A DNA stretch of 64,000 nucleotides from Dama dama (lineage: Eukaryota; Chordata; Mammalia; Artiodactyla; Cervidae), in NCBI RefSeq assembly GCF_033118175.1, contig NC_083685.1, forward strand, positions 120,102,501 to 120,166,500. The letters run 5' to 3'. Below are positions 1-15,080 of this stretch, in pieces. The position numbers were made by a program, and so were the translations under genes. Positions within the stretch are counted from its first letter, which is position 1. Every line of letters begins with the position of its first letter. The notes beneath the pieces are model-generated. The model had not been told where the DNA came from, did no database searches, and saw only the letters and a program-made list of their open reading frames with translations.

Positions 1-200
1 TCCTTTGCCTGGTCGCTGTCTACCAGGGCCTGCTGGGGTCACTGCTCTCCACGCTCCAGCCAGCTTCTCCCACTCAATGGCCCAGACTGGGCCAGCTTGG
101 AGCAGACCACTAGCTGCCCAAGCACAGTAGCCGCTCAGCCCATAGCCTGGCCCATGGCCTTAAGCAGGAAATAAACACCAACGCTGATTTGCACGGAGTA
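1..200 (+). other. Possible 3' end of an upstream gene
   Basis: No coding exon is recognised. An AATAAA lies at about 168-173. From human synteny the next gene to the left should be MYADML2 on the same strand, so this could be the end of its 3'UTR. That is inference from gene order only; the base sequence itself does not identify the gene. Confidence 0.2.
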
Positions 201-2470
201 GTTTCTGCTAAGCGGGTGGTAGCCAGAGGGGGTGGTGGCCACCTGCATCTCCTGGGCCACCTGCCAGAATGTTCCCAGAGAAGAGCCTAGACCAGACCTG
301 GCTGAGGAAGGAGGCAGCAGCGGGGGAGGGGGGGCGCTGAGATACTGGGTGGTGGGCGGGCAGTCTCCTCAGGAAGTAGTGGGCAACAACAAGGGGAAGA
401 TGGGGGTGGGGAGTTCTCAGCACTCACCACCACCACCACGGGGGTTTCCAGGGGTCCTGGGCATGGCAGTGGGCAGAGGAGCCACTACACTCATGGTAGC
501 AGAGCCCAAGCAGCTTTTAGGCACAGCGTCCGAGGGCTACCTGTGCTGGCACCACGCATAGTGAGAGAGACACGGCCTGTCTGCCCACTAGGGAGGGCAC
601 ACGCACAGGGGTCCTTCACCTGCAGAGGCCCGAGTTCAGCAGCAGATCCAGGAGCGGGCAGGAGCCCCTGTGATCCAAGGTGTCCTGGCAGCCCTGCTGA
701 CTGAGGAGGGTGGGGCTTGGGAGCGTGTTACCAGGTGACAAGGGTGCCTAAGGGCCACACCCTTCCCAGCCCACAGGGAGGCCTGAACAGTTTTCCTTCC
801 TTTTCTAACCCAGTTTCTGAAATGAGTTATCTGTCACACATCCCCAATTTGTTCACTGCCCTGTGGTCTTCTGCCCCCAAAGCTACATCCACTCTAAATT
901 TCAAAGGTCTTGAGCGGGTAGACGGAGGAGGAGAGGGGTTCCAGGGCTCAAGATAAACGTACCAGATGTCCTCTGCCCCCAAGAGGCTGCACTGGGGGAA
1001 TGTCCTCATGATATTCACTCCTTGGATCAGAGGACTCTTTCTTTTTGGAGGAAGGAGTTATTTGTTGTTGTCACGCGAAAAACAATACTTTGTAAAGGAC
1101 GGACTCTGTTCTCTGATGATATGTGCGTGCGTGGGTGCTAAGTCGTTTCAGTCACGTCTGACTCTTTGCAACCCCATGGACTGTAGCCCACCAGGCTCCT
1201 CTAGCCACAGAATTCTCCAGGCAAGAATACTAGAAGGGGTTGCCATGCCTTCCTCCAGGCGATCTTCCATACCCAGGATCGAACCTGGATCACTTGCATT
1301 GCAGGCACTTTCTTTACCCACTGAGCCACCTGGGAGGCCCCTCTCTAATAACATACAGTCAAAACATGGTAGGATCCCCAGCTTTGCATCTATGCGTTTG
1401 AGTCTGGGCCACTCCCTGAGCAATCCATTTTGGACCCGAACTTACAACAGCTCCTCCCTTAGAGGGTGAGGACTGAACGCCACAATAAACACAAGGAGGC
1501 CTGAACATCTGCTGTGTACACGAGCTCACCGCACAGTGGTCTGGTGGTGTCGGTGTTGGTCATTGTTATGTCAAGAACTCACAGCCCTGCTTTCTGGGGC
1601 ACAAACGTCCAAATACACTGAAATTACATTTCAGAACAGCTTGTCATCATTTAAGATACAGAACCAAAAAAAAAAAAAAAGCGGCTCACCCCCTCCCCTG
1701 GTAGGGGATGGGTTGTCAATGAGGATCGCTTCTTACTTTTGCTCTTAACTTTGTTGCTGACTGGGACTCCAGACTATTCTGAACTCCAAAAGCAGGCTCA
1801 GTTCAAATGAGCCCCGAGGATGTCCTTCACAAAGATAACTAGAGATCTTTTGGGAGTCCAGGGCCAAAAGATTTCATGGACCCTGCAGACAAGATGTCAA
1901 GAGACATGGGGTGCTCTGTGGGAACTTGGGCCACTAGGAGGTCATCTTCCTCTATCTACTGGTTGACCACTACCCACCCTGAGAGCCTGTTTGGGGAGGG
2001 TCACGGTGGTAATAGGCCAGTGACCCCCAGGGCCATGTAGTTTTAAAAGGGCACCTGAGCCTGAGACTAACAGAGGGGAAACTGTAGTGGGGAAGGAAGG
2101 GGTACAGATCTCAGGGGGAGGGACCTGGACTTCCCAGGTGTCTCCCAGTTTTGAGATTCTGAGAAAGCCCGGGCTGTCTCTCCAGTTTCCACACCTCCGG
2201 ATATAATTAAAAAAAAAAAAAAATTAAGTGACAAAATACAGTATCAAAATAGTGCTATACCTTAAATGTTCTTATTTGATAAATTGTTTTCAATCCCCCC
2301 TTCCCGAAAATAAAGCAAGAAGCCTAGCAAGTAATTAAAAAAAAAAAAAAAAAAGCATTACAAGAAAGAAAGGAAAAAATCCTATCTAGTTGTACTCCTC
2401 CATACTCGACGATCAAGTTAATAACATGTCTGGATTCACAGCGAGCGAGAGCCGCGTCCGTCTTCAAGCT
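200..2470. other. Intergenic region upstream of PYCR1
   Basis: I see no exon with convincing coding sequence here. It holds one Bov-tA SINE (1123-1340) and three A-rich tracts (about 1666-1680, 2207-2223, 2337-2354). The AT-rich 2200-2380 stretch looks like an old repeat tail that I cannot classify. Base composition switches sharply to CpG-rich at about 2440. Confidence 0.5.
1123..1340 (-). repeat. Bov-tA SINE, reverse orientation
   Basis: Read on the minus strand, it starts with a tRNA-like head (cctcccaggtggctcagtgg) containing box A/B-like sequence. It runs into the Bov-A body with the typical 'gactctttgcaaccccatgg' reverse-strand signature. It is diverged, so probably not a recent insertion. 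Confidence 0.9.
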
Positions 2471-2479
2471 ACAGGCTCT

Positions 2480-3272
2480 TTGAGAACCCGGCTCCTGCCG
2501 CCCCTCCCCCGCCGCGCTCGGTCCCCCAGAGCGGTCCGGGTTCGGGTGGGTAAGGGTCTAGAGCCCGGGCTGAGGGTAGCTGGGTGCGCGTTCTGAAGCC
2601 CGGGGGCGACTGGGCCTGGGGGCGGGGGCGGGGGGCCGGGGCGAGCGGATGATGCAACGGCCCCGGCACCTCCCGCGCCCCTGGATTGGCCGGCTCCAGG
2701 GCGGCCGCGCCGCGGATTGGCTGGGGCGGCGGGGGTGGGGCCCCCGGGAGTGGGTGCCGCGTGGCGGGCGCGGCGCTGCAGACTGGGGGCGACACGTACA
2801 GGGTAACTGGGTTATCGGGGGCCAGGCTGAAGTCCGGCTTGAGCGGGCGGTGCTGCCGCGGGAAGGAAATGTGGCTCCGTGCCCTCGCCTTCTTTGTGGA
2901 GGGGGTTCGGACATGGGGAGGTGTGGGCGTGGGGAGGGGATTCGGGCGTGGGGGCGTCGGGGCGCAGATGTTTCGTCTCCCCTCTTCCGGAGCTGCCGAC
3001 CTCTTCCGGAGGCGGGCGCGCCTGTCCCAGCTCCCTGTGTCTGGGACCCTCGGGAACCGATCGGGAAGCCGCGGTGGGCGGGGCACCGGAGTAGGGGAGA
3101 GTTAGACCGGCTGAGATAGGGCGGGGGCGGGGGTACTCCGGTTGGCGGTGGAGTGGCCAGAGCTGACACTGTCTGCCTAACTTCTTGGGCTGGATTCTGC
3201 CCGATCGTCCCGCGTTGTTCTTGCAGAGCCGGTGCCAGCTGAGAGGGCGGTGGGCGCAGACCTCCAGACACC
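2480..3272 (+). promoter_or_regulatory. PYCR1: PYCR1 CpG-island promoter with ATF4/CEBP-type element
   Basis: The region is very rich in CpG and GC boxes. Two inverted CCAAT boxes (ATTGG at 2685-2689 and 2716-2720) lie 31 bp apart, as in NF-Y promoters. TGATGCAAC at 2650-2658 fits the CARE/AARE consensus (TGATGNAAN) bound by ATF4-C/EBP dimers, and PYCR1 is an established ATF4 target. A good splice acceptor ending at about 3226 (gttcttgcag) suggests that the first transcribed exon is noncoding in at least some transcripts and is spliced to the ATG exon. The start site itself cannot be fixed from sequence. Confidence 0.7.
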
Positions 3273-6784
<3,512 letters not shown>

Positions 6785-7445
6785 GGGGTCCAGCCTGCCT
6801 GCGGACCACTCTCTGCCTTCTCCTCCTGGGCTTGCAGCTCTTGCGCTGAGAGTATCTAGCCCCAGGCTGCACAGGGTGTCCTCATGTTGATCCACACTGT
6901 CCATGGCTTGGTCCACTCGGATCAGCAAGTCATAGCCAGGATGGGGCACATCACCTCCCAGTGGGAACCTCCATGGTCCCCCAAGTGTGTCCTGGTCCAA
7001 AACAAGGATTCTCTGACCTCAGCCTCCCGATTCCTCTATCCCCAAACCACGTCAGGACCACCTTCCTCCAAAGCTCAGGAGGCTTGAGGGGGCTTTACCC
7101 TCCCCCGCCAGCATTAGCTGGCTTCGCCTTGAGTACAAAGGTCAAGGCCCCACCCCACCCCCCACCCCCACCATGAAGGCCCACCCAAGGAGAACGTCTG
7201 CCCTTTTCCCACTCACAACTCTTTCCTCAGTGTGGGAAGAACCAGAGGGTCCCCGACATCCCACAGAAGGGCCCATGGTTCTTGGCCAGCACAACATTTG
7301 AGAAAAAGGCTCCTCAGGTGGTTGGACTCCTGAGGCCCCAACACTCAGGCCATCATCTCCCTTTCCTGGCCTGACCCACAGACGCTGTCAGCTCTGTCTC
7401 TTAACTTTTTAGATTAAATAAATTGGTTTCCATCCCCAATGCCTG
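6785..7445 (+). terminator. PYCR1: PYCR1 3'UTR and poly(A) signal
   Basis: The 3'UTR is about 660 nt and continuous with the last coding exon. AATAAA is at 7417-7422, followed by GT-rich sequence, which fits cleavage near 7440. No other canonical signal occurs between the stop codon and this site. Confidence 0.8.
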
Positions 7446-7802
7446 GACTTGTAACTTTGTCCCCACGTGGGGAGGGGAGGCTCCCACCTGTGCTGGAGGG
7501 TCATCGCTGTCTGGTATAACATTGAAGGCTGGCCACCCACATGCGCAGAGCCCTACAATCCAAGTCAGCCAGCCTGGCTGGTGGGGCTGAGTCTCCCAGT
7601 GAGCAGGGTGTGAGGGGGCTTCTGGGGAAAGTCACTAGAGGCATGACAGGAAACTGGCACCATAGCTGGTCTTGGCAGGCCCTGCTGTGGGGGTGAGGGG
7701 TACCAGCCTCAGTACTCTGCGCCTCTTGGTTTGGTGGGGATAGATGTCTCCCCAGCTCACCCAGGCAAGGCCAAGGGCAGGTAAGGAAGAAGCCCCCTAG
7801 GA

Positions 7803-7845
7803 AGATGTATTAGAGTTCTTCAGAGGAATAACCAGTAGGAGATGG

Positions 7846-7897
<52 letters not shown>

Positions 7898-8348
7898 TAC
7901 ATGTATATAAACAGGATTTATCATGTTTTATATATGTTGCAAAGCTCATATCATGATTTATCATGAGAAATTGGCTCACAATTACGGAGTCAAGCAGGCA
8001 GGCTGGAGACCCACAGAGAACCAGTATTTTGATTTGAAGGCCATCAGGCAGGAAGAACTGATGTAGGCAGGTGAGGTCTGAAGTAGGCTGATGGATAATT
8101 CTGTCTTACTCTGCAGAGTCAGTCTTCTATTCAGGCCTTCAACTGCTTCAGTGATGCTCACCCACATAAGGAGGACAATCTGTTTTATTGATTAAAATAT
8201 TAATTTGAAGGATAAAAAAGGAAAAAATAAAATGTTAATTTGGTCTACTGCTGTACATGTTACTTTCATACAAAAACACCCTCGCAGAAATAGTATCTGG
8301 TCACCCCATGGCCCAGTCAGTTTGACTTAAAATTATCCATCATCAGAG
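7803..8348 (+). repeat. L1 3'-end fragment (L1M-type)
   Basis: The sequence follows the familiar L1 3'-UTR pattern: agagttcttcagaggaa, then ttggctcacaattacggag, ggctggagaccca, ggccttcaactg, gctcacccacat, and a terminal stretch reading cagtcagtttgacttaaaat. A (TA)n tract has expanded inside it. The family is assigned from memory of the consensus, so the exact subfamily is uncertain. Confidence 0.65.
7849..7896. repeat. (TA)n(CA)n microsatellite
   Basis: About 19 uninterrupted TA/AT units (7849-7886) are followed by about five CA units. Such tracts are normally length-polymorphic between individuals. Confidence 0.95.
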
Positions 8349-8407
8349 GCCCACAAGATCAGAGGAGCTGCTGAGGGTCAGAACCTTTTCTGGGGCCAAG
8401 AGGGCTC

Positions 8408-8470
8408 ACATTTGTTTGTTTTTTTGTTTTTCTTCTTTTTTTTTTCTTTCCTTTTTTTTTTTTTTTTCAC
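8408..8470. repeat. T-rich low-complexity tract
   Basis: Long runs of T with scattered C and G, possibly a decayed poly(A) tail of a minus-strand retroposon. A copy of 'cacatttgttt' lies on each side of it, which would fit a duplicated target site. Confidence 0.6.
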
Positions 8471-8834
8471 ATTTGTTTGATGAACAAATTACTGAGCATG
8501 AAGACAAGGCCCCTTGCCTCCAGAGGTTCACACTCACACACACCTGAGTGAGTATGTCAGAGGACCAAGACTGGGCATCTGTAGGGTGTTGGTGGAGGGG
8601 GCATCCAGGTGAAGCGATGGGAGGGGACCAGGAGAGCCCCTGGGCAGAGGTTTTCCAGGAACTGCATTACAAGGTCTCAACTCTGGTTCATTTCCTTCCT
8701 CTGGGCCCACTTAGAACCAAAGCCCTGTGCAAATGTGATGGGTGAAGGCAACACTCTGGGGACAAGGACATGGCCTTCCAAATCTACGGGAGACAGAAAA
8801 AAACAGCAGTTAAGGGGCAAGACTACAGCAGTTA

Positions 8835-9053
8835 GGGCTTCCCCAGTGGCTCAGTTGTAAAGAATCCACCTGCCAATGATGGAGACACAGGAGACTCAGG
8901 TTCAATCCCTGGGTTGGGAAGATCCCCTGGAGGAGGAAATGGCAACCCACTCCGGCATTCTTGCTTGGAAAATGCCACAGACAGAGGAGCCTGGTGGGCT
9001 ACAGACCATGGGGTCACAAAGAGTCGGACACAACTGAGCATGCACACACACAA
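8835..9053 (+). repeat. Bov-tA SINE
   Basis: It has a tRNA-like head (gggcttccccagtggctcag; box-B-like ggttcaatccc) and a Bov-A body (ggaggaaatggcaacccact ... cacaaagagtcggacacaac), ending in a short CA-rich tail. Same family as the copy at 1123-1340, opposite orientation. Confidence 0.92.
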
Positions 9054-9867
9054 GGGCAAGACCACATTCCCTTGTCCCTGTCAGGGTGGCCTCCAGAGTC
9101 CCAGTCACTCACTACGTACCAAGTGCCCAAGGCCCTCATGAAGCCTGGAGTTCCTGCAGGGCCCCCCTAGGGCATGAGCCCCTGGAACCCCATGCTGGTG
9201 GGTAGAAGCATGAGTGAGCTATGGGCCTTGCCTGGCACAGTACTTGGCAGTGCAGGGAGACCCTGGCACCATCACTCTGGGGGAAACATGTCCTGGAAGA
9301 GATGGTCGCACAGGCCACACATCTGCCCAGGACCAAAGCCTCTCCTTGACTATGCCCTTCAAGTCAAGGTCAGTCTCACTGTTGGAGCGCCTCCTGTGTG
9401 TCAGGTGTCTACCAATAAGATGAGGGGGTCTTGCTGCTCCCACACGTGCCCTGGTCTGGGGTTTGGAGAAAGCCAGAAGGTGGTTCCAAAATAAGGAATC
9501 ATCTGTCACAGTCTCGGAGGAAGCACAGGGATCCAGATGAGCTTTGCAACAAGCTTTGTGCTACCCTGTGAAGAACACACTGGGTTTCAGCCAGCAGGTC
9601 TGTGAACCTTGATTCCAACCACCAAAGGCCAGAGGTGGGGAACTGTGGCAGAGCCACACAGGCCCAAGAAGGGGTGTGATGTGGGGAGAACGATATGAGG
9701 TGTTTGGTATCCTGCAGGAAGTGACACCTGGAGAAATCCCTGCAAGTATGAGCAGACCTAAGCAGAGCAGGACAGAAGAAGAGCTTACAGCTGGTGGTGA
9801 GGATGTGAGAGGTCCAAGAAGACCTCTTTCTTGGCCTCAGGGGCAAGTCTTTGTGGTCTAGTACATT

Positions 9868-10212
9868 AAGAGTTGAGAGTGGGATTTCCCTGGTGGTCCA
9901 GTGGATTAAGAATCCGCCTGCCAAAGCAGGGGACGTGGGTTTAGTCCCTGGTCCGGGAAGATTCCACATACTGTGGGCAACTTAGCCTGTGTGCCACAAC
10001 TACTGAGGCAGTACTTTAGAGCCCAAGAGTCACAACTACAGAGCCCACACATCTAGAGCCTGTGCTGTGCAATGAGAAGCCACTGCAATAAGAAGCCCTC
10101 ACTTGCCGCAACTAGAGAAAAACCCACGTAGCAATGAAGGCCCAGCACAATCAAAAATAAGGAAAAATTTTAAAAAGAATAAAAAATAAAAATAAAAAAA
10201 AGAAGAGTTGAG
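9868..10212 (+). repeat. CHR-type tRNA SINE with target-site duplication
   Basis: It starts gggatttccctggtggtcca and continues through 'gccacaactactga' and 'caactagagaaaaaccca' to an A-rich tail. This is the cetartiodactyl tRNA-Glu-derived SINE layout. The 10-bp direct repeat aagagttgag at 9868-9877 and 10203-10212 is its target-site duplication. Confidence 0.9.
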
Positions 10213-11239
10213 GGCTTTAGAAGTCTCTCCCTGAGTATATTAAGGCCCTATAATCTGTGAGACTCAGGCTACACCCGGTGCAGGGGGACATGCCTTGCCC
10301 TTAAAGAACACAGACAGGATGATAAGACAACCACATGCAACCCTGCAAAGTAGGTGACAAGGTCCTGTGGGATTCTGAGGGAATTAGAGTCTGGGAGAGA
10401 GAGCTGCTGACACCTTGATGTCTCCTGGCTTTGGGAGCCTCCTGGGTTGGCCTCCATCATTCATTCAGTGGCACTGAATCCCCCTGAGGACAGGCAACCC
10501 CTCTGTCACTCATCCTTCTTTCAGTGCACCTGATCCCTCTGACCTGCCTGGCAGGGTAGGTCCCCCTTCCTGGCTTTACACTTGAGAAGGTAAATCCAGA
10601 ATGTCAAAGTAGAAATTGGATCCCTTCAATTTCCTGCCTGCCTTTTGTCACCTTTTTCTCTGGGAATTTTTTTTTTTTAATTTTATTTTTTATTTATTTT
10701 TTATTATTATTATTTTTTTCCCTCTGGGAATTTTTAAGAGTCGTGAGAACTTACAGAAAGTTCAGGAGTAGACATGGACCGGTGACCTGAGTTCCAGGCA
10801 GATGCCGATGAAACAGGAAAGGAAAGGTACAATTTCTACATCAACTGTTCATTCAACAGATGTTTACCCCTCACCCACTCTGAGCTAGACGCGTTCCAGG
10901 GACCGCCTGAGTCCTTGTGAGGTCTCGGGATGTTGGGTGAAGACAGATTACACTACAGGAAGGATGTTGGAAGTGACAGACAGACCTAAGTTTTGAATCC
11001 TGGATAAGCCCTTCACCTCCGGGAGTATATGGGTTTTCTGTGAGCCAGGCCAATGTTCCTGGCAGGGCTGAGGCCCGCTCCAGTTATGGAGGCAGTGCAT
11101 GCAGAGTCTGACAGGCGGCATCAGAACTACCGTGAGAGTCTTCTCCGTTATGCGTGGGACCTCTGATCCGCACCGGCACCCTGGACACGTGGCCTTTGAA
11201 ATGTCCTGCACACAAGGCACAGAAGAGTATTTGGGCAGG

Positions 11240-11719
11240 ATCGCCAGGCCCCGCCTCGAAGGGGGCGTGGTTGGCCGGGAGCGCGCTCCCGGGCTAGTCC
11301 CGCGAGACCTCACCCACCGGGCGCGGCGCGCGTTGCCCAGGCGACCGTGCCAGGGTGCGCAGGCGCAGTGCAGGCGTGCCCCGCCCCCGCCGCCGCCGCC
11401 GCCGCCGCCGCGTCTTCCCCTTTAAGCCCCAGCCGGTCGCGTCGCCGCTTCATGAATGGAGCCCACGTGACCAAACATCATGTGACGTCTGTGGAGCGGC
11501 GGCGGCGGTGGCTGTGGCGGCGGTGGCGGCGGCGGCGGCGGAGAATCCCGAGCCCCGAGCCTGGTCCAGCCCGGCCTTCCCAGCGCGCTCGGCGCGGCCC
11601 GCGCAAGCGGCGAGCCCCCACTCTGGGCCCGGAGTACTCGTTTGGCCAGCCCAGCGCGGCCTCGGAGTGCCCGCCCCGCCCCGCCCCGGCCTCGGCCCGC
11701 CGGGCCCGCAGTGTGGTGG
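11240..11719 (+). promoter_or_regulatory. MAFG: MAFG CpG island, promoter and noncoding exon 1
   Basis: A dense CpG island ends in a strong donor (ggg|tgagtg region; exon end about 11719). It contains a CCG tract (about 11387-11411), CACGTG at 11464-11469 followed by AC, and a cAMP-type TGACGTC at 11483-11489. Two CGG tracts follow (11496-11510, 11516-11541). The exon is noncoding: the first MAFG ATG lies in the next exon. The transcription start is somewhere in 11250-11500 and is not resolved. Confidence 0.7.
11387..11541. repeat. Complementary CCG and CGG tracts
   Basis: An uninterrupted (CCG)n run of about eight units is followed about 85-105 bp downstream by interrupted (CGG)n runs on the same strand. 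The two are reverse complements, so they could pair in single-stranded DNA or in RNA if both are transcribed. Confidence 0.85.
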
Positions 11720-12241
11720 GTGAGTGCGACGGCGGCCGGGCTAGGGCCGGACGGAGGGTGGCCGGGGATTCCAGGCCGGGTACGGGTGCTCGCGGGGCTG
11801 CGGCTCCTCCCGGCGGGGCGGGCCGGGTACTTCGGTCTTTGGGTCTGCCTGTGCCCTGCTGGCGGCCCGTGCCTCGATTTCCCCACCGGTCAGGAGCGGT
11901 TCCTGGCCCCTGAGCCGGGGGTGCTGGGGTGGGCGCAGGGGCTCTCAGGAGCAGGCGGGGCGTGTTCTGGGCTGGTTAGGTAAAGCCGGGGCGTCCTGAA
12001 GGGAGGGGCGGCCGGGGTGGCGGGAGGAAAGGGTGGGGTCGAGCAGGGCGCCCAGGGCTCCGCGGAAGAGCTCGGCGGCCCCGGCCTGAGCTGCTGATTC
12101 ATCAGGTGTCTGTGTCAAGGCTTCCCTGGCGCGGGGTCTTTGGCAGGCTGGGGGGAGGAGGCGGCACGTGGGGGGGCTGGGAAGACCCTGCCCGCGCCGG
12201 CTTCGCTCCGTCACACGCGTGCCAGAGCCCAGAGGGAGACT

Positions 12242-12252
12242 TGCTGAGTCAT
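12242..12252 (+). promoter_or_regulatory. NF-E2/MARE-type site in MAFG intron 1
   Basis: TGCTGAGTCAT is an exact match to the NF-E2 consensus TGCTGAGTCAY, bound by small Maf-CNC (NRF2, NFE2) heterodimers. It lies about 520 bp downstream of exon 1. It is a candidate only; an 11-bp match says nothing about occupancy. Confidence 0.6.
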
Positions 12253-15080
12253 CAGCATGAGGTCACTAGATGCTCGTCCTAATGCCTGGGGGGATTTGAG
12301 CTAGGGGCCTGAGAGGCCGGGAAACGAGCGGTGAGAGGGAAGCCGTGGGAAGTGAGAAGGGGCCAGGCCCCAGGCTGGGGCGCCAGCTTAAGTTTAGACT
12401 GATACGTGAGTTTACGGTAGGAGGGTGAGGAGTAAACGGAGCGGTCACGGTGCGGGTTATCCCAGGGTAGAGGGTGAAGCCCCTGGTCTGTCCATCCCCT
12501 CCCAGGCAAGCTTTTCTCAGGCTGCTGGTTCCTGACCCGCCTCTGGGACAGTTCCCCAAACTGGGAAATAGTTCTGAGAAGAGGGGAGGAGCTTAGGGGG
12601 GGCCGTCCTAGCGGGCTGGGAAGTAGGCTTTCCCTATGGCTGGTGTGGTTGGCCAGGCCGGGCTGCCTCAGGTGGGAAGACGTGAGGCAGTGGGAGAAGG
12701 AGGGGTGCCTGTACTTGAGTCCTCGGTGACAGTGGACAGTTCAAGTGGCAAGTCGGTGCAGCTCTACCAGGAAATTGCAAAGGAGAGGAAGCAGAAGGTC
12801 TTAGACTTCAGGGGAGTGAGGTGTCTGGTGAGCAGGCTTTGACTTACTTCACAGCCTTGCCTTGGGGTCTGAGTGGTGGTAACTTTGAGGGTGCCTAGCC
12901 TTCAGGGCATAACAAGTGGACTGGTGTGGATGGCAGGAGTTGACGAATCCCAGTCACCCCAGAGTGGTTCCACTTGAGGTTGGGGCTCAGTACTGTGCAG
13001 GTTAGCGAGGAACGTGGCACTGCTGGGTGTCAGGCCAGTGGTAGGGAGGGACTCCTTGGGAGTGCCAGCCTGAGGGTGGTGTGGCCTGAGCTACTTTTCC
13101 TGGGTGTATAAGTGGTTCCTGGTCTCAGGGTTAGGGGAGCACTCCGTCTAGACCAGAGCTGACTGCTCTTGCCCAGGGGTTCATGGCTAGCCAAGGCTGA
13201 CCTTGTGGTTTGTCCTCCTTCCTCTCCAGCCCTGGGCTTATAGATGCCAGGTGTTTTAACACTTCAGCTGATCTTTTGGCTGGAATTCTATGCCCCAGGA
13301 ACATGTAGATTCTTCTTAGCTACTTATGCTCTGGTCGAAATTAAGTTTTAGACTTTTTACAAAGGGCTTCTGGAGAAGGTTGGTCTAAAGGGCAGGGTGG
13401 GAGTGCAGTGGGCTAGGTGAGGGTGCCAGAGTGACCAAGGCCACACCTGCCAGGGCAGTTTGGCCACTGGTGTTTGCGATCAGGAGAAGGAGCAGGGGTA
13501 GACTGGCCTCCTGTCTGCTGTCCACACCCGGGAAAGAGGATGGAGCTCTCTCTCCCCTTTCTGGCTGGCTGTCAGCTTGAATGAGTGGCCCTGGGTACCT
13601 TGGTGGATTCCTGCGTTTGGGACCACCCATGCCTTCTCCACAAGGTGTGCTCAGCCTTAGCGGAAGCAGAGACGAGAAACAGGGTAAAGGTTCTCGTTGA
13701 TCTGGCCTCTGAAATCCCCTCCCTCAGGTTTCTTGTGGTGCCCTGAGCCATCAGTCCCATCCCTTGCCCAAAAGCTGTCTCCGTCCCAGCAGTGTGAGTC
13801 TGCAGGTAGCGGAGACCAGGCCAGGAGGTCGGAAGCCCCTGCTTTGCTAAGACCCGCCTCTCCCCCCCACGAGCTGCGCACAGGCACACCTTTGATTAGG
13901 AGGCGATTGGCTACACTTGTGCTGAGTTCAGGGCTTCTTTGGAGGGTGAAATCTGCCGAGGAGGCACTTTTCAGCTCCCAGCCGCCATGCTCGGCACTTT
14001 TCTGTGTGATCTCTTCAGGAAGTCACCGTATGCTCAGCATTTGGGGGTGGGGGGGGGTGGGGGGAGGATGGCGCGTGGGAAAAGCTGGTGCCAGGGCTTT
14101 TCCTTCACGCTGACAGTGGCAGGACCAACTCAATTACTCTGGACCTGGACTCAGAGCTGGGGGAGCCCTTCTGGCTCCACCTGGAGGACCTGGCTCCTGT
14201 GGTAGGCATGGGGCCCTGAAGACCTTGTGACCTCCAGCTCCTCTGCTCTGGAAGAGCAGTGGCGCCATAGCCTCTCCAGGAGGGCACCACAATCCTGGTT
14301 AGGCTTCCATTTACTTCCCTGCATCTAACCTGGAAGGTCACAGAGGGATCAAGGGGACAGAGGTGGTCCAGCTGAGCCAGGAATCCCAGGATTCAATGGG
14401 GAGAAATGTGCTTGGCAGGGCTGCAGAAAGTGAGGGCAGGATGCAGAAAAGATGACCAAGTGGGTGGGTGAGGGGCCCCTCTGGGTTTTGTTCCCTGCTT
14501 TGTGGGTGGGGACCCCAACCAGGGAGCCAGAGAATAGTCACTGGCCAGAAAGGGTTGAGCAGGCCCCTGGGGGGTCAGTTGTGGGCACTCTTGTGAAATA
14601 CCCTGGATGGGGTGGGGCAGGGGCACAAAAAGCTGCAACCAAAGCCACAGGATGGTTACTCCATCGGCAGCAGAGGTGGACAAAGAGGGCGGAGGGGCGT
14701 GGGGCTGGGCTCCCCTGGCAGGAGTGTCTGCTGCCAGGAGGGTGGGGAGCTCCCACCAGTGCTAAAGACAAAATCAGAGCGGCTTGGACAACTCCGCTTG
14801 CTACTCTTCAAAGTGAACAGTCTAGGAGAATTGGCAGTCTTCTGCATCCTCCCCTCTGCTCCAGTCCCCAGTGGGGACAGCCCACTGAGCCTTCACGGGA
14901 GCAGGGCTTTGTCCCAGGCGGCTTAGGGGAGGTAGAACCCTGGCCCCGACCCTCACCTGCTGTTGGCCAGGCTGGCCTTCACCGCCCCAGCAGCTTGCTG
15001 CTGCCAGTCCCCTGGGGCTGTGTTGGCTGGCGGCCTCGGGGAGTGCCAGGCCGGTGAGAGAGCAGAGAGCGGGAGCGATG

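Larger units (their letters stand above)
7446..11239. other. Intergenic region between PYCR1 and MAFG
   Basis: No coding exon is recognised. It contains an L1 3' end with an embedded TA/CA microsatellite (about 7803-8348), a T-rich tract (8408-8470), a Bov-tA (8835-9053), a CHR-type tRNA SINE with target-site duplication (9868-10212) and a T-rich stretch (10665-10722). The remainder (about 9054-9867 and 10213-11239) looks unique. A divergent noncoding transcript from the MAFG promoter exists in human; nothing here proves or excludes one. Confidence 0.5.

Noticed and set aside
10850..10920. L2/MIR-like fragment (attcaacagatgtttacc...)
   Set aside because: Too short and diverged to classify by eye.
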